64,000 nucleotides of DNA, from the NCBI RefSeq assembly GCF_003967015.1, contig NZ_AP017560.1, forward strand, positions 186,001 through 250,000. Reading direction: 5' to 3'. The position numbers were made by a program, and so were the translations under genes. Source of the DNA: Pseudanabaena sp. ABRG5-3. GTDB lineage: Bacteria > Cyanobacteriota > Cyanobacteriia > Pseudanabaenales > Pseudanabaenaceae. The notes beneath the pieces are model-generated. The model was not told the DNA's origin and searched no databases. It was given only the letters and a program-made list of their open reading frames with translations. Below are positions 54,871 through 63,023 of the stretch, in pieces (the first letter of the stretch is position 1; each line of letters starts with the position of its first letter).

Positions 54871-55142
54871 TGTTTTTGGGCGAGACTCCTTGCTCCAAAG
54901 TGATAAACCGCACGATGACCGATACGAATTATCCAAGGTTGAGCGGTAGGACAGCGATCAAATAATTGGTTAGTGGCAAGTAAAACTGTGTCAGAAATCG
55001 CAAAGTCTCCTGTTTCAATGTCGATCGCTACGATCTTGCCATAGTTGTCAGCTTCTACTTGTTGCTTGATTTGCGTTTCGTAGAGTGCTTGTCCACGTTT
55101 AGATATTTCTTCTTTGCTATAACGTCTTTGTCGAACTGTCAT
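54867..55142 (-). CDS. Small conserved protein paired with an aspartyl protease
   Basis: 91 residues: a charged helical start (QRRYSKEEISKRGQALYETQ), then VAIDIETGDFAISD and IIRIGHRAVYHFG. This pattern is common in cyanobacterial pairs with aspartyl-protease-like proteins, and the 4-bp overlap supports one operon. It resembles toxin-antitoxin pairs in layout, but no activity is established. Confidence 0.65.
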   Translation of the reverse strand: MTVRQRRYSKEEISKRGQALYETQIKQQVEADNYGKIVAIDIETGDFAISDTVLLATNQLFDRCPTAQPWIIRIGHRAVYHFGARSLAQKQ

Positions 55143-55175
55143 AGTTTTTCTACGATTAAGTTATTTAATTATTAT

Positions 55176-55247
55176 AGCGATCGCCTCAATAATCAATCTT
55201 CTAAAGGCGATCGCTATTACTGTGAGTCGTGATTTCTAGGCAATCAC
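55176..55247. repeat. HIP1-rich intergenic repeat, copy B
   Basis: Same as the copy at 54423, with TGTGAGTCGTGATTTCTAGG. It occupies the upstream region of the 54867-55142 gene, within a 279-bp spacer that otherwise holds no gene. Confidence 0.7.
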
Positions 55248-55421
55248 CTCATCAATCATCTTCTCAAGTTTGTGATTAAGCGATCACTATCTCAATCAAC
55301 AACAAATATTCTCAAATGATTTGATGTGTTTTAGAAAGAGATCACTTTAAAATAATATCTTTGCAATATGATAATCTTAGGAAACTCAATGATGATTTCT
55401 TCGCAAAAGTGAGGTGTAAAT

Positions 55422-55730
55422 GTGAATACAACTGTCATGATCGTAGGGATTGTTGCATTAGTTTTGATTGTTTATCTTCTCCGCGATCGTATAATATCTC
55501 TTTATGTGAATTGGACAAAAGGCACAATGCAGTTTAAAGCTAAGCCAACTGAGCCAATACAGGATGACCCACCAGTAAATGTCGTGTTTAAGGGCAATAA
55601 AATACGGGGTGAGGGTGAATACCGTATGCGTGGTACTGAGTTTTTGGAAAACGATGTTGATGGTAAGCAGAAAGTGGAATTGGGTTATGATGATCCACTG
55701 AAGGACTCAAGCGACAAAAATAACTCATAA
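55422..55730 (+). CDS. Single-pass membrane protein of a STAND gene cluster
   Basis: 102 residues from GTG 55422: one N-terminal membrane helix (MIVGIVALVLIVYLL), then RDRIISLYVNWTKGTMQF and a soluble, polar C-terminus (GEGEYRMRGTEFLEND). It lies 11 bp before the STAND NTPase gene. By analogy with other STAND cassettes it may anchor or serve as the membrane effector, but this is inferred from position. Confidence 0.7.
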   Translation: MNTTVMIVGIVALVLIVYLLRDRIISLYVNWTKGTMQFKAKPTEPIQDDPPVNVVFKGNKIRGEGEYRMRGTEFLENDVDGKQKVELGYDDPLKDSSDKNNS

Positions 55731-55741
55731 ACGCTGGATCA

Positions 55742-56506
55742 ATGGCAAAACTGCGTAAATTAGCGAACCGTACAAGGGAACTTGAAATATTTCTACAAAT
55801 GGCACAGGGCAATCATGATTGCCGCATTATGCTTATTGAAGGAGAGTCAGGCATGGGGAAATCATCGCTTCTCAGCCGATTTCAGCAACAATGTCCAGAC
55901 ACAGTGAAATATGTGCCGTTTGATTGCAAAGGCTTAGATAGTATTGCAGCGTTTTTGTCGGAAGTTATAAATGATTTGGGACGGGCGCAATTTCCTACTT
56001 TTGTAAAACAACTTAAAACTTTTATACAAGGAAGTGTTGATTTTTCTGAAAATGATATTAAAGCACAAACAATTTCCATAGCAATTAATGGGACTAGTAT
56101 CGATCCGCAAGCGCAGGAACATCGTTTAAAACAGTTACATGATGCTTTTTTTAATGATTTAGAGAGATTTGAGCATCAAATAGTAATTACACTCGATACT
56201 TACCAAATGGCAAATAAGTCATTACAGGATTGGATTGAAGGCACATGGTTAAGAACTGTTGTACGACGTTTAAAAAAGGTGACAACTGTGATTGCTGGGC
56301 AGGCAACTCCAAATCCAAGTAATTCGGTTTGGGGGCATGAATGTGAACATTTTAAACTGACTTCGATTGATGATCTAAAGGCATGGTGTGATGAGTTTTG
56401 TGATCTACCCGATCATGCGATTAAACCGATCTTAATTGGGCTTAAAGGTCATCCTAAAAATGTTCATGAAGTGTTATTAACAGTGATAAACAGTGGTCAG
56501 TATTGA
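55742..56506 (+). CDS. STAND-type P-loop NTPase
   Basis: 254 residues: N-terminal RKLANRTRELEIFLQMA, Walker A GESGMGKSSLL, Walker B-like IVITLDTYQ, and a sensor-like TTVIAGQATP. It holds the NTPase core only; the winged-helix and repeat parts are encoded by the next gene, which overlaps by 14 bp in another frame. In typical STAND proteins these are one chain, so this is a split version. Confidence 0.82.
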   Translation: MAKLRKLANRTRELEIFLQMAQGNHDCRIMLIEGESGMGKSSLLSRFQQQCPDTVKYVPFDCKGLDSIAAFLSEVINDLGRAQFPTFVKQLKTFIQGSVDFSENDIKAQTISIAINGTSIDPQAQEHRLKQLHDAFFNDLERFEHQIVITLDTYQMANKSLQDWIEGTWLRTVVRRLKKVTTVIAGQATPNPSNSVWGHECEHFKLTSIDDLKAWCDEFCDLPDHAIKPILIGLKGHPKNVHEVLLTVINSGQY

Positions 56507-58007
56507 AGAGATCCTAAAACGAGTTCAGCAAGCCGAAACGGAGACAGAACGGCAGTGGATCTTGCTGGAATTACAAATGAGTCAGATGCCTGATGATTTG
56601 GTATCTATGCTCTGGGCGGCGGCAATTCCACATTTTTTTGATGCTAATACTTTGGCGGCATTAAGACCAGAGTTAGCAGAACAAGCGGATAAATTGTATG
56701 AAAATTTAACAGCATTAACCTTTGTTGAAAAATTTCCCAAACAGGGATACAACATCCATGAACTAACTCGAAATGTGTTATTAAATCAACTCTGGCAGCA
56801 GAATAAAGATGAATTTTTGAGGTTATCCCAACGAGCGGCGGATTACTTCTTTTCTGAAAAAATGTCGTCAGAAGAAGATGTGGAATTTTGTTATCACGAA
56901 ATCCTTAATGAAGGTGATGCACAGACTGGAAGACTATTGGATAGAGTCATTGATTGGTGGACTTACAATCAAATTGAACGTTTACAAGCCGCTGTTCAAG
57001 GTTTTCGAGAACATGAAATTGCTGATAGATTAGATGCTTTTGGAAAAGGTTTTTCCCTCCATTTACAGGGAGTTGTCAAAATTCGTTCTGGTCATTATGC
57101 AGAAGCCGAGTCATTTTTGAGTCGTACAGAAACCTTTTACAAAGAAATAAACCTAAAAAACCTGCGCTATATTACTACCTTGTTACGAAATATTGGTAAT
57201 AGCAAGCAAGAACAGGGTAATTATGACAGTTCGGTTTATTTTTATGAAAATGCTCTATCAATAAGTGAAGAGCAATTAGGAGAAAATCATCCTGATACTG
57301 CTGCTAGCCTGAATAATTTAGCGGGACTTTATGAAAATAAAGGACGATATGATGAGGCAGAATCCCTCTATCTTCGCGCACTGAAAATCCGTGAAGAGCA
57401 ATTAGGAGAAAATCATCCTGATACTGCCATTAGCCTGAATAATTTAGCGGGACTTTATGAAAATAAAGGACGATATGATGAGGCAGAATCCCTCTATCTT
57501 CGCGAACTGAAAATCTATGAAGAGCAATTAGGAGAAAATCATCCTGATACTGCCATTAGCCTGAATAATTTAGCGGGACTTTATGAAAATAAAGGACGAT
57601 ATGATGAGGCAGAATCCCTCTATCGTCGCTCATTGAAAATCCATGAAGAGCAACTAGGAGAAAATCATCCTAATACTGCTGCTATCCTGAGTAATTTAGC
57701 AAGACTTTATAAAAATAAAGGACGATATGATGAGGCAGAATCCCTCTATCGTCGCTCATTGGAAATCCATGAAGAGCAACTAGGAGAAAATCATCCTAAT
57801 ACTGCTACTATCCTGAATAATTTAGCAAGACTTTATGAAAATAAAGGACGATATGATGAGGCAGAATCCCTCTATCGTCGCGCACTGAAAATCTTTGAAG
57901 AGCAATTAGGAGGAAATCATCCTGTTACTGCCACTATCCTGAATAATTTAGCAAGACTTTATAAAAGTCAAAAACGGAATTCAGAAGCAATTTCATTATT
58001 AGAATGA
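56493..58007 (+). CDS. Winged-helix/TPR (kinesin-light-chain type) protein, sensor half of the STAND system
   Basis: 504 residues from GTG 56493. An N-terminal winged-helix-like region (LPEL not present; EQADKLYENLTALTFVEKF then YNIHELTRNVLL) precedes six TPR repeats of 42 residues (EEQLGENHPDTA...GRYDEAESLY), from about 57267 on a 126-bp DNA period with near-identical units. It ends at TGA 58005-58007, but the same frame continues with TPR-like sequence for 77 codons, so the gene appears cut short. TPR arrays in such systems recognise the trigger. Confidence 0.82.
   Translation: MVSIEEILKRVQQAETETERQWILLELQMSQMPDDLVSMLWAAAIPHFFDANTLAALRPELAEQADKLYENLTALTFVEKFPKQGYNIHELTRNVLLNQLWQQNKDEFLRLSQRAADYFFSEKMSSEEDVEFCYHEILNEGDAQTGRLLDRVIDWWTYNQIERLQAAVQGFREHEIADRLDAFGKGFSLHLQGVVKIRSGHYAEAESFLSRTETFYKEINLKNLRYITTLLRNIGNSKQEQGNYDSSVYFYENALSISEEQLGENHPDTAASLNNLAGLYENKGRYDEAESLYLRALKIREEQLGENHPDTAISLNNLAGLYENKGRYDEAESLYLRELKIYEEQLGENHPDTAISLNNLAGLYENKGRYDEAESLYRRSLKIHEEQLGENHPNTAAILSNLARLYKNKGRYDEAESLYRRSLEIHEEQLGENHPNTATILNNLARLYENKGRYDEAESLYRRALKIFEEQLGGNHPVTATILNNLARLYKSQKRNSEAISLLE
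57267..57990 (+). repeat. 126-bp near-identical tandem repeats encoding TPRs
   Basis: Units begin GAAGAGCAATTAGGAGAAAA at 57267, 57393, 57519, 57645, 57771 and 57897, with few differences between neighbours (mostly LY/LR, SL/AL changes). Such DNA identity implies recent unit duplication or gene conversion. Confidence 0.8.
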
Positions 58008-58241
58008 TGGAAAGCCATTAAACGCGAACGTCAAGAGACTCAAAATAAGTCATATGCCGATCGTATTTGGACGCTAGGAAAACTTTATGAAAAATGTCAA
58101 CAATTTCCTCAAGCAGTCGCAGCCTATGAAGAAACACTATTTCTCTTTAATCATTTATTAGCTCCTAATCATCCACATATACTTTTTTTAAAAGCTGAAT
58201 TAGCTCGTTTAAAAAAGAATATGAAAAAAGTAAAAAAGTAG
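58008..58241 (+). pseudogene. In-frame C-terminal TPR tail after a premature TGA
   Basis: Directly after TGA 58005-58007 the frame continues WKAIKRERQETQNKS and ends at TAG 58239-58241, including a TPR-like helix pair (LGKLYEKCQQFPQAVAAYEE and HPHILFLKAELARLKK). The stop sits inside EAISLLE-(stop)-WKAIKRE, where the family usually has a residue. Either a nonsense mutation, stop readthrough, or a sequence error. Confidence 0.75.
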
Positions 58242-58567
58242 ATCGCCTCAACAATTATCTTCTCAAGTTTGTAAGGCGCGATCGCTATTACTGTGAGTCG
58301 TGATTTCTAGGCGATCGCCTCAACCATATTTTCTAAAGGTTTACTGAAGGCGATCGCCATCAATTAATGACTAGCATCAATATATAAACAATGCGATCAC
58401 CTTAGAAAATATCAATAGCGTAGGGGCGTTCATGAAATGAAACGCACCAAATAAATCTAACTGGAAACTATCCTCCTATTCCAGAGATATCCATCAAAAC
58501 AAACAAGCAATTTTCTGGAATTTGTGAGCGATCGCTTTTTGTTTTTTGTAATTCTAAAGGCGAACAG
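58241..58567. repeat. HIP1-rich intergenic repeat copy C and non-coding spacer
   Basis: GATCGCCTCAACAATTATCT at 58241, then ...GGCGCGATCGCTATTACTGT and GATTTCTAGGCGATCGCCTC, repeating the block order of copies A and B. The rest of the spacer to 58567 has HIP1 sites but no supported gene. Confidence 0.65.
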
Positions 58568-59323
58568 CTATGTAATATCATCAGGATTAATCCCCAGCGA
58601 TCTAAGGTATGCAGCAAGTTTTTCCTTTTCATTCCGTTCTTGCAAAGCGATCGCCTCCGCCTCTCGCCGAGCCTGTTGCTCATAGGAACGCTCCAACTCA
58701 GCGATTAAGCGATCGTGTTCCGCTTCAGCATAAGAGCGCAAAATCTGATTAGAAATTGGGTCAAAGAACCGAAATCCAAGATTTGGATACAAATGTAAAT
58801 CTAAACCTAAGACTTCACTATGTAATGACAAAGCGCCATCAGGCAAAACTGAAGCAGCGATCGCTACATACTCCCCATTCTCCAAACGTAGTCCCTGTAA
58901 AGAAGTTGGCTTTAAATATTCACCAGTCGGGTCATATTGAAAATACTCCTTCACTCCCAAGTCCCGATAAATTAATGGATTCTGTTCACGGTCTTTCGTC
59001 ACCGTTCCCTTAGAAGTTATTTCCAACACAAAATCAGGAGCCTTCCCTCCCTCTTCATAGATTTTGTAACTGACACGGTCTTCATTACTCATGCCAAAGA
59101 CCACAAACGTATCAGGCGCGATTCTTTTCTCGACCTTCTCTTCGCGATAACGGATAAATAGATTTCCAGAAACATAGACATTCTGCCGCTTCTCAAACCA
59201 GAGTCTCAATGCTTCAGTGGTATAGCTCAAATTACGCCGTTGTTTATCGCCCTCTGGCATCGGCTCAAAGTCCTCGTCTGGGTATTCAACTGAGAGTAGC
59301 TGGTGATCATTAGATATTGTCAT
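58568..59323 (-). CDS. Uma2 family putative endonuclease with coiled-coil tail
   Basis: 251 residues from ATG 59323 (MTISNDHQLLSVEYPDED). Core: RRNLSYTTEALRLWF, RIAPDTFVVFGM, KAPDFVLEITSKGT and DLGVKEYFQYDP, a PD-(D/E)XK-like set. The C-terminus has an AEAEHDRLIAELERSYEQQ coiled coil and ends EKLAAYLRSLGINPDDIT, the tail used to recognise the 35867 relic. No mobile genes are adjacent. Confidence 0.88.
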   Translation of the reverse strand: MTISNDHQLLSVEYPDEDFEPMPEGDKQRRNLSYTTEALRLWFEKRQNVYVSGNLFIRYREEKVEKRIAPDTFVVFGMSNEDRVSYKIYEEGGKAPDFVLEITSKGTVTKDREQNPLIYRDLGVKEYFQYDPTGEYLKPTSLQGLRLENGEYVAIAASVLPDGALSLHSEVLGLDLHLYPNLGFRFFDPISNQILRSYAEAEHDRLIAELERSYEQQARREAEAIALQERNEKEKLAAYLRSLGINPDDIT

Positions 59324-59392
59324 GATGCACTCCAAGTCTTATCTATTGCTAACTTAGCATATTTATAGCTATCGCCAAGTGTACTAGGACAT

Positions 59393-59447
59393 AAAACCCA
59401 AGAATTGATTGGCGGCGCGGAGCGCCGCCAATCAATTCTTGGGTTTT
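59393..59447. repeat. 26-bp perfect palindrome, apex GC-GGA-GC
   Basis: Arms 59393-59418 and 59422-59447, the longest perfect pair in the window. It lies between glmU and the Uma2 gene, both on the minus strand, and would stop glmU transcription. Confidence 0.8.
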
Positions 59448-59600
59448 GATTTGTCCTAAGACAAGTGACTGTAGCTATAGATTGCAGGAGATTAGGCGAT
59501 CGCCTAATTTTGAAACTTATTAAGATTCCTTTTCACAGATTTTTTGCCTGTGCCTTGCTTTACACGGCACAGGCGATATGTTTTTACTAGCTCTTTAGCA

Positions 59601-60962
59601 TCACTTCTTACGACCTTCTTGATCGTAATAATCGGGTTTCACAACCTGCTTAGCTCTAGCGATCACCAAAGAATTAGATTCCACATTCTCTACAACCGTA
59701 GAACCTGCGGCAATATTCACATTTTCACCAATTTGAATCGGTGCAACCAGTACAGAATTAGAACCAGTTTTAGTGCGATCGCCGATCACGGTTGGATACT
59801 TTTTAAAGCCATCATAATTAGCTGTAATCGTTCCTGCACCAATATTGACTTTGTTGCCGATGGTCGCATTACCTAAATAACTGAGGTGAGCGGCATTAGT
59901 GCGATCGCCGATTTGGGTATTTTTGAGTTCCACAAAATTACCAATGCGACATTTTTCGCCTACTACCGACTCCCCACGAATTCTGGTAAAGGGTCCAATT
60001 TGACAATTTTCAGCGATTTGACTATCTTCAATCACTGAAAATTGTACAGTGCAATTCTCGCCAACAATACTATTAGAGAGCATACTCGAAGGTCCAATAG
60101 TCGTACCTGAACCAACTTTAGTATTGCCGCGTAAATGGGAATTTGGTTCGATAATTACATTAGGCGCAAGTTCCACTTCATCATCAATGGTAATCGTTTC
60201 AGGTAGCAACATCGTCACACCTGCGCGCATCCATTTTTCTCGTGTTCTTTTTTGTAAAACATCGTAGGCATGAGATAACTGAAGGCGATCGTTAATACCA
60301 AGGCTTTCATCAATATCCTCTAAATCACTGGCATAGACTTCAGTGAGATAGTCAAAAACTTCAGTGAGATAGTATTCACTTTGAGAATTCTCATTAGTCA
60401 GTTTGGGTAAAGCCTGAGCTAGCTGTTGCCAGTCAAAACAATACATACCTGTACTTACTCGTTGATTAAGAAGTTGTTCGGGATTGCAGTCACGATGCTC
60501 GACGATGCGTTCGATCTTCATATCGCGATCGCAAAATACGCGACCATAGCCAGTAGGGTTTGGCAGAAGTGCGGTGAGTACAGTTGCGGAAGCTTTATGT
60601 TGACGATGGCTATCGATTAAGGTTTGGATGGTTTCCGTTCGCATTAAAGGTGAGTCACCAGTGAGAACAACTAGTTCCCCTTCAAAACCTGCTAAGGGTT
60701 CCAATAGTTGCTGAATCGCATGACCCGTTCCCAATTGTTCTGTTTGTTCGGCAAATTCTAAATGGGGGTAATCAGCAAGAGCCGCACGAACTTGATCGCT
60801 ACAATATCCAATGATCGCAATGCGGCGATCGGCTTTAAGAGCATCAGTCGCATTGAGAACTCGTTCCACTAAAGATTTACCGCCAAGAGGTTGTAATACT
60901 TTCGGTAAAGCCGATTTCATGCGCGTCCCTTTACCTGCCGCTAAAACTGCTACTGCTAACAT
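59601..60962 (-). CDS. glmU: Bifunctional UDP-GlcNAc pyrophosphorylase / GlcN-1-P acetyltransferase
   Basis: From ATG 60962 (MLAVAVLAAGKGTRMKS) 453 residues; AAAGGAG 5-7 bp upstream decides this start over the longer frame at 60995. N-terminal uridyltransferase with LAAGKGTRMKSALPKVL and GTGHAIQQ; C-terminal left-handed beta-helix of hexapeptide repeats with the acetyltransferase region around AHLSYLGNATIG and TANYDG. Makes UDP-GlcNAc for peptidoglycan and lipopolysaccharide. Confidence 0.97.
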   Translation of the reverse strand: MLAVAVLAAGKGTRMKSALPKVLQPLGGKSLVERVLNATDALKADRRIAIIGYCSDQVRAALADYPHLEFAEQTEQLGTGHAIQQLLEPLAGFEGELVVLTGDSPLMRTETIQTLIDSHRQHKASATVLTALLPNPTGYGRVFCDRDMKIERIVEHRDCNPEQLLNQRVSTGMYCFDWQQLAQALPKLTNENSQSEYYLTEVFDYLTEVYASDLEDIDESLGINDRLQLSHAYDVLQKRTREKWMRAGVTMLLPETITIDDEVELAPNVIIEPNSHLRGNTKVGSGTTIGPSSMLSNSIVGENCTVQFSVIEDSQIAENCQIGPFTRIRGESVVGEKCRIGNFVELKNTQIGDRTNAAHLSYLGNATIGNKVNIGAGTITANYDGFKKYPTVIGDRTKTGSNSVLVAPIQIGENVNIAAGSTVVENVESNSLVIARAKQVVKPDYYDQEGRKK

Positions 60963-60990
60963 TTTTTCTCCTTTCTGATTTAATAAGTTA

Positions 60991-61031
60991 GACATGGAAT
61001 GGGCGGTGCTTTGCGCCGCCTATTCTATGTC
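60991..61031. terminator. 19-bp hairpin, apex GC-TTT-GC
   Basis: Arms 60991-61009 and 61013-61031 with three wobble pairs. It covers the end of the MAPEG gene (stop at 61025-61027) and lies upstream of glmU. Confidence 0.7.
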
Positions 61032-61405
61032 CTCAAGTAGAAGTACACAAGATTGGTGATCGCCAAATAGATGATATTGCCAAATGTGAAAACCATTCCT
61101 GATACTCTTAACTTTAAATTGCCTGTTGTGAGTCCATAGGCGTGGAGTGATCGACCGATCAGCAAAGCGATTCCACCAATATGTAACATCAATGCATTAC
61201 TCTTACTCAGTTCTAATAACAAGAGTAAAATCAACGAAATAGGAATATATTCTGTGGCATTACCTTGAGCGCGGATCGCTACCTGTAACTCAGAATTACC
61301 ACCATCTCCCAGTATGACTCGCCCAGATTGACGCAATTTAACGACATTGAATGACAGCCATACAATCAAGAGAGATGATAGTGCTGCATAAATGGAAGTA
61401 ATCAT
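61025..61405 (-). CDS. MAPEG family membrane protein
   Basis: 126 residues with four membrane helices: ITSIYAALSSLLIVWLSFNVV, RAQGNATEYIPISLILLLLLE with the family's Asn and Glu, IGGIALLIGRSLHAYGL, and the final AITNLVYFYL. MAPEG proteins include glutathione transferases and inflammation enzymes in eukaryotes; bacterial members are poorly known. Confidence 0.85.
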   Translation of the reverse strand: MITSIYAALSSLLIVWLSFNVVKLRQSGRVILGDGGNSELQVAIRAQGNATEYIPISLILLLLLELSKSNALMLHIGGIALLIGRSLHAYGLTTGNLKLRVSGMVFTFGNIIYLAITNLVYFYLRT

Positions 61406-61442
61406 TGATTTATAGTCATAATTTCAGTTTGAGGTTCGGCAA

Positions 61443-61490
61443 TTAATTCCAAAGTACAAAAAGGCTTAGCTTTTTGCGCTTTGGAATTAA
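61443..61490. terminator. Palindrome around AGGC-TTA-GCTT at the aspA stop
   Basis: TTAATTCCAAAG...AAAAAGGC-TTA-GCTTTTT...CTTTGGAATTAA, with a two-base mismatch. The aspA TAA stop is in the right arm. Confidence 0.65.
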
Positions 61491-62875
61491 CCATTGGGAC
61501 GACTCATCTGTTCGAGGTTGAGAACTTCGGCTAACTTCTCTTCAGTCATCAAGCCCTTATCGAGAACTACCTGACGCAAAGATTTACCTGTGGCTAAGGA
61601 TTCCTTCGCTACATCCGCCGCATTCAGATAACCGATATGGGTATTTAAGGCTGTGACCAGAGATAGACTACCTTCGGCATAGGCAAGACAACGATCTTCC
61701 ACCGCTGTAATCCCTCGAATGCACTTAGTCGCCAAAGTATCGATCGCCTGTCCTAAAATCTCAATGCTATGAATCAAATCGTAGGCAATCAAAGGCATCA
61801 TCACATTCAATTCCAATTGACCAGCCTGTGCAGCAAAAGCGATCGCCGTGTCATAGCCGATCACCTGATAACAAACCATATTGGTCATTTCGGCAATTAC
61901 AGGATTATATTTTCCAGGCATAATTGATGAACCCGGTTGAACGGGTGGCAACATGATTTCCCGCAAACCTGTTTTGGGACCTGAATCCATCAATCGCAAA
62001 TCGTTAGCAATTTTGCAGGTATCTTGGGCAAGGTTGCGAATTGCCCCTGATACATTCACAAAGGGAGCCATGCTTTGCATCGCTGCCATTAAGTTGCTAG
62101 CAGAGGTTAGTTCAAAACCTGTAATTTCGCTGAGCTTTTCGGCAACGCGATCGCAATATTGGGGATGCGTATTTAAACCTGTACCTGAAGCACTACCGCC
62201 TAAACCTAGGGTTTTCAAATCATTAGCCGCTTGGTGAATCCGTCTCACATGATCGCTAATAATTTGAGCGTAGGCTTGAAATTCATCACCTAATCGTACA
62301 GGAACGGCATCCTGTAAATGGGTGCGTCCCGATTTGACAATTCCTGAAAAGGCGATCGCTTTAATGCGTAACTGTTCGTTGAGATTAGCGAGAGCAGGAA
62401 AGAGTACGTGATGTAACGCTAACAATGCCCCAATCCTTATCGCTGTGGGGATCACATCATTAGTTGACTGACCATAATTAACGTGATCGTTAGGGTTCAC
62501 ATTTTGGTAATTGCCTTTGACATCACCCAAAATTTCAAGGGCACGATTGGCTAAAACCTCATTAATATTCATATGATGCGATGTCCCAGCCCCCGCTTGG
62601 TAGACATCCACCACAAATTGATCGCGTAAAGCTCCATCTAAAATTTCATCCGCCGCCGCCGCGATCGCCATGCCCATACCGACAGGAATACAACCCAGTT
62701 CGGCGTTAACTAATGCGGTTGCTTTTTTGATTAACAAACAAGCGTCCACAAAGGTAGGGAGGGGCTTTAGTCCACTAATCTTAAAGTTATCGATCGCCCT
62801 AACGGTTTGGATACCATAGTAAACATCATCGGGCAGGGACATTTCCCCCATGGAGTCGCGTTCGTTTCTGGTCAT
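61487..62875 (-). CDS. aspA: Aspartate ammonia-lyase
   Basis: 462 residues of the fumarase/aspartase superfamily: GTSHHMNINEVLANRALE, NDHVNYGQSTNDV, SGRTHLQDAVP, and the mobile loop GSSIMPGKYNPVIAEM with the catalytic Ser. The VIGYDTAIAFAAQAGQLELN segment and the C-terminal KCIRGITA favour aspartase over fumarase. Reversibly deaminates aspartate to fumarate. Confidence 0.88.
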   Translation of the reverse strand: MTRNERDSMGEMSLPDDVYYGIQTVRAIDNFKISGLKPLPTFVDACLLIKKATALVNAELGCIPVGMGMAIAAAADEILDGALRDQFVVDVYQAGAGTSHHMNINEVLANRALEILGDVKGNYQNVNPNDHVNYGQSTNDVIPTAIRIGALLALHHVLFPALANLNEQLRIKAIAFSGIVKSGRTHLQDAVPVRLGDEFQAYAQIISDHVRRIHQAANDLKTLGLGGSASGTGLNTHPQYCDRVAEKLSEITGFELTSASNLMAAMQSMAPFVNVSGAIRNLAQDTCKIANDLRLMDSGPKTGLREIMLPPVQPGSSIMPGKYNPVIAEMTNMVCYQVIGYDTAIAFAAQAGQLELNVMMPLIAYDLIHSIEILGQAIDTLATKCIRGITAVEDRCLAYAEGSLSLVTALNTHIGYLNAADVAKESLATGKSLRQVVLDKGLMTEEKLAEVLNLEQMSRPNG

Positions 62876-62990
62876 AGTTTTATGAGGCTTTTAGCTCTTG
62901 GCTTTTAGCTTTTAGCTTATGGTAGTTTGGATAATTTAGATTAAATCGATTAAGAACATTGTCATTTTTTTGCGATCGTCCCGTCAAGAT

Positions 62991-63023
62991 AAAAAAGAGA
63001 TGCGCTTAGCACATCTCTTTTTT
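62991..63023. terminator. 15-bp hairpin, apex GC-TTA-GC
   Basis: AAAAAAGAGATGCGC (62991-63005) pairs with 63009-63023 with one wobble. It ends the DUF4335 transcript. Confidence 0.8.

Noticed and set aside
55742-58007. Single STAND gene broken by a frameshift
   Set aside because: Possible, but both reading frames have plausible starts and stops with a 14-bp overlap typical of coupled genes, so two genes are annotated.
54423-58320. Possible CRISPR-like array
   Set aside because: The three copies are 0.75-3 kb apart, with no regular short spacers and no cas genes; they are dispersed repeats.
58468-58683. 71-codon minus-strand frame overlapping the Uma2 end
   Set aside because: It is a shadow of the Uma2 coding sequence in another frame, and the non-overlapping part has no recognised domain.
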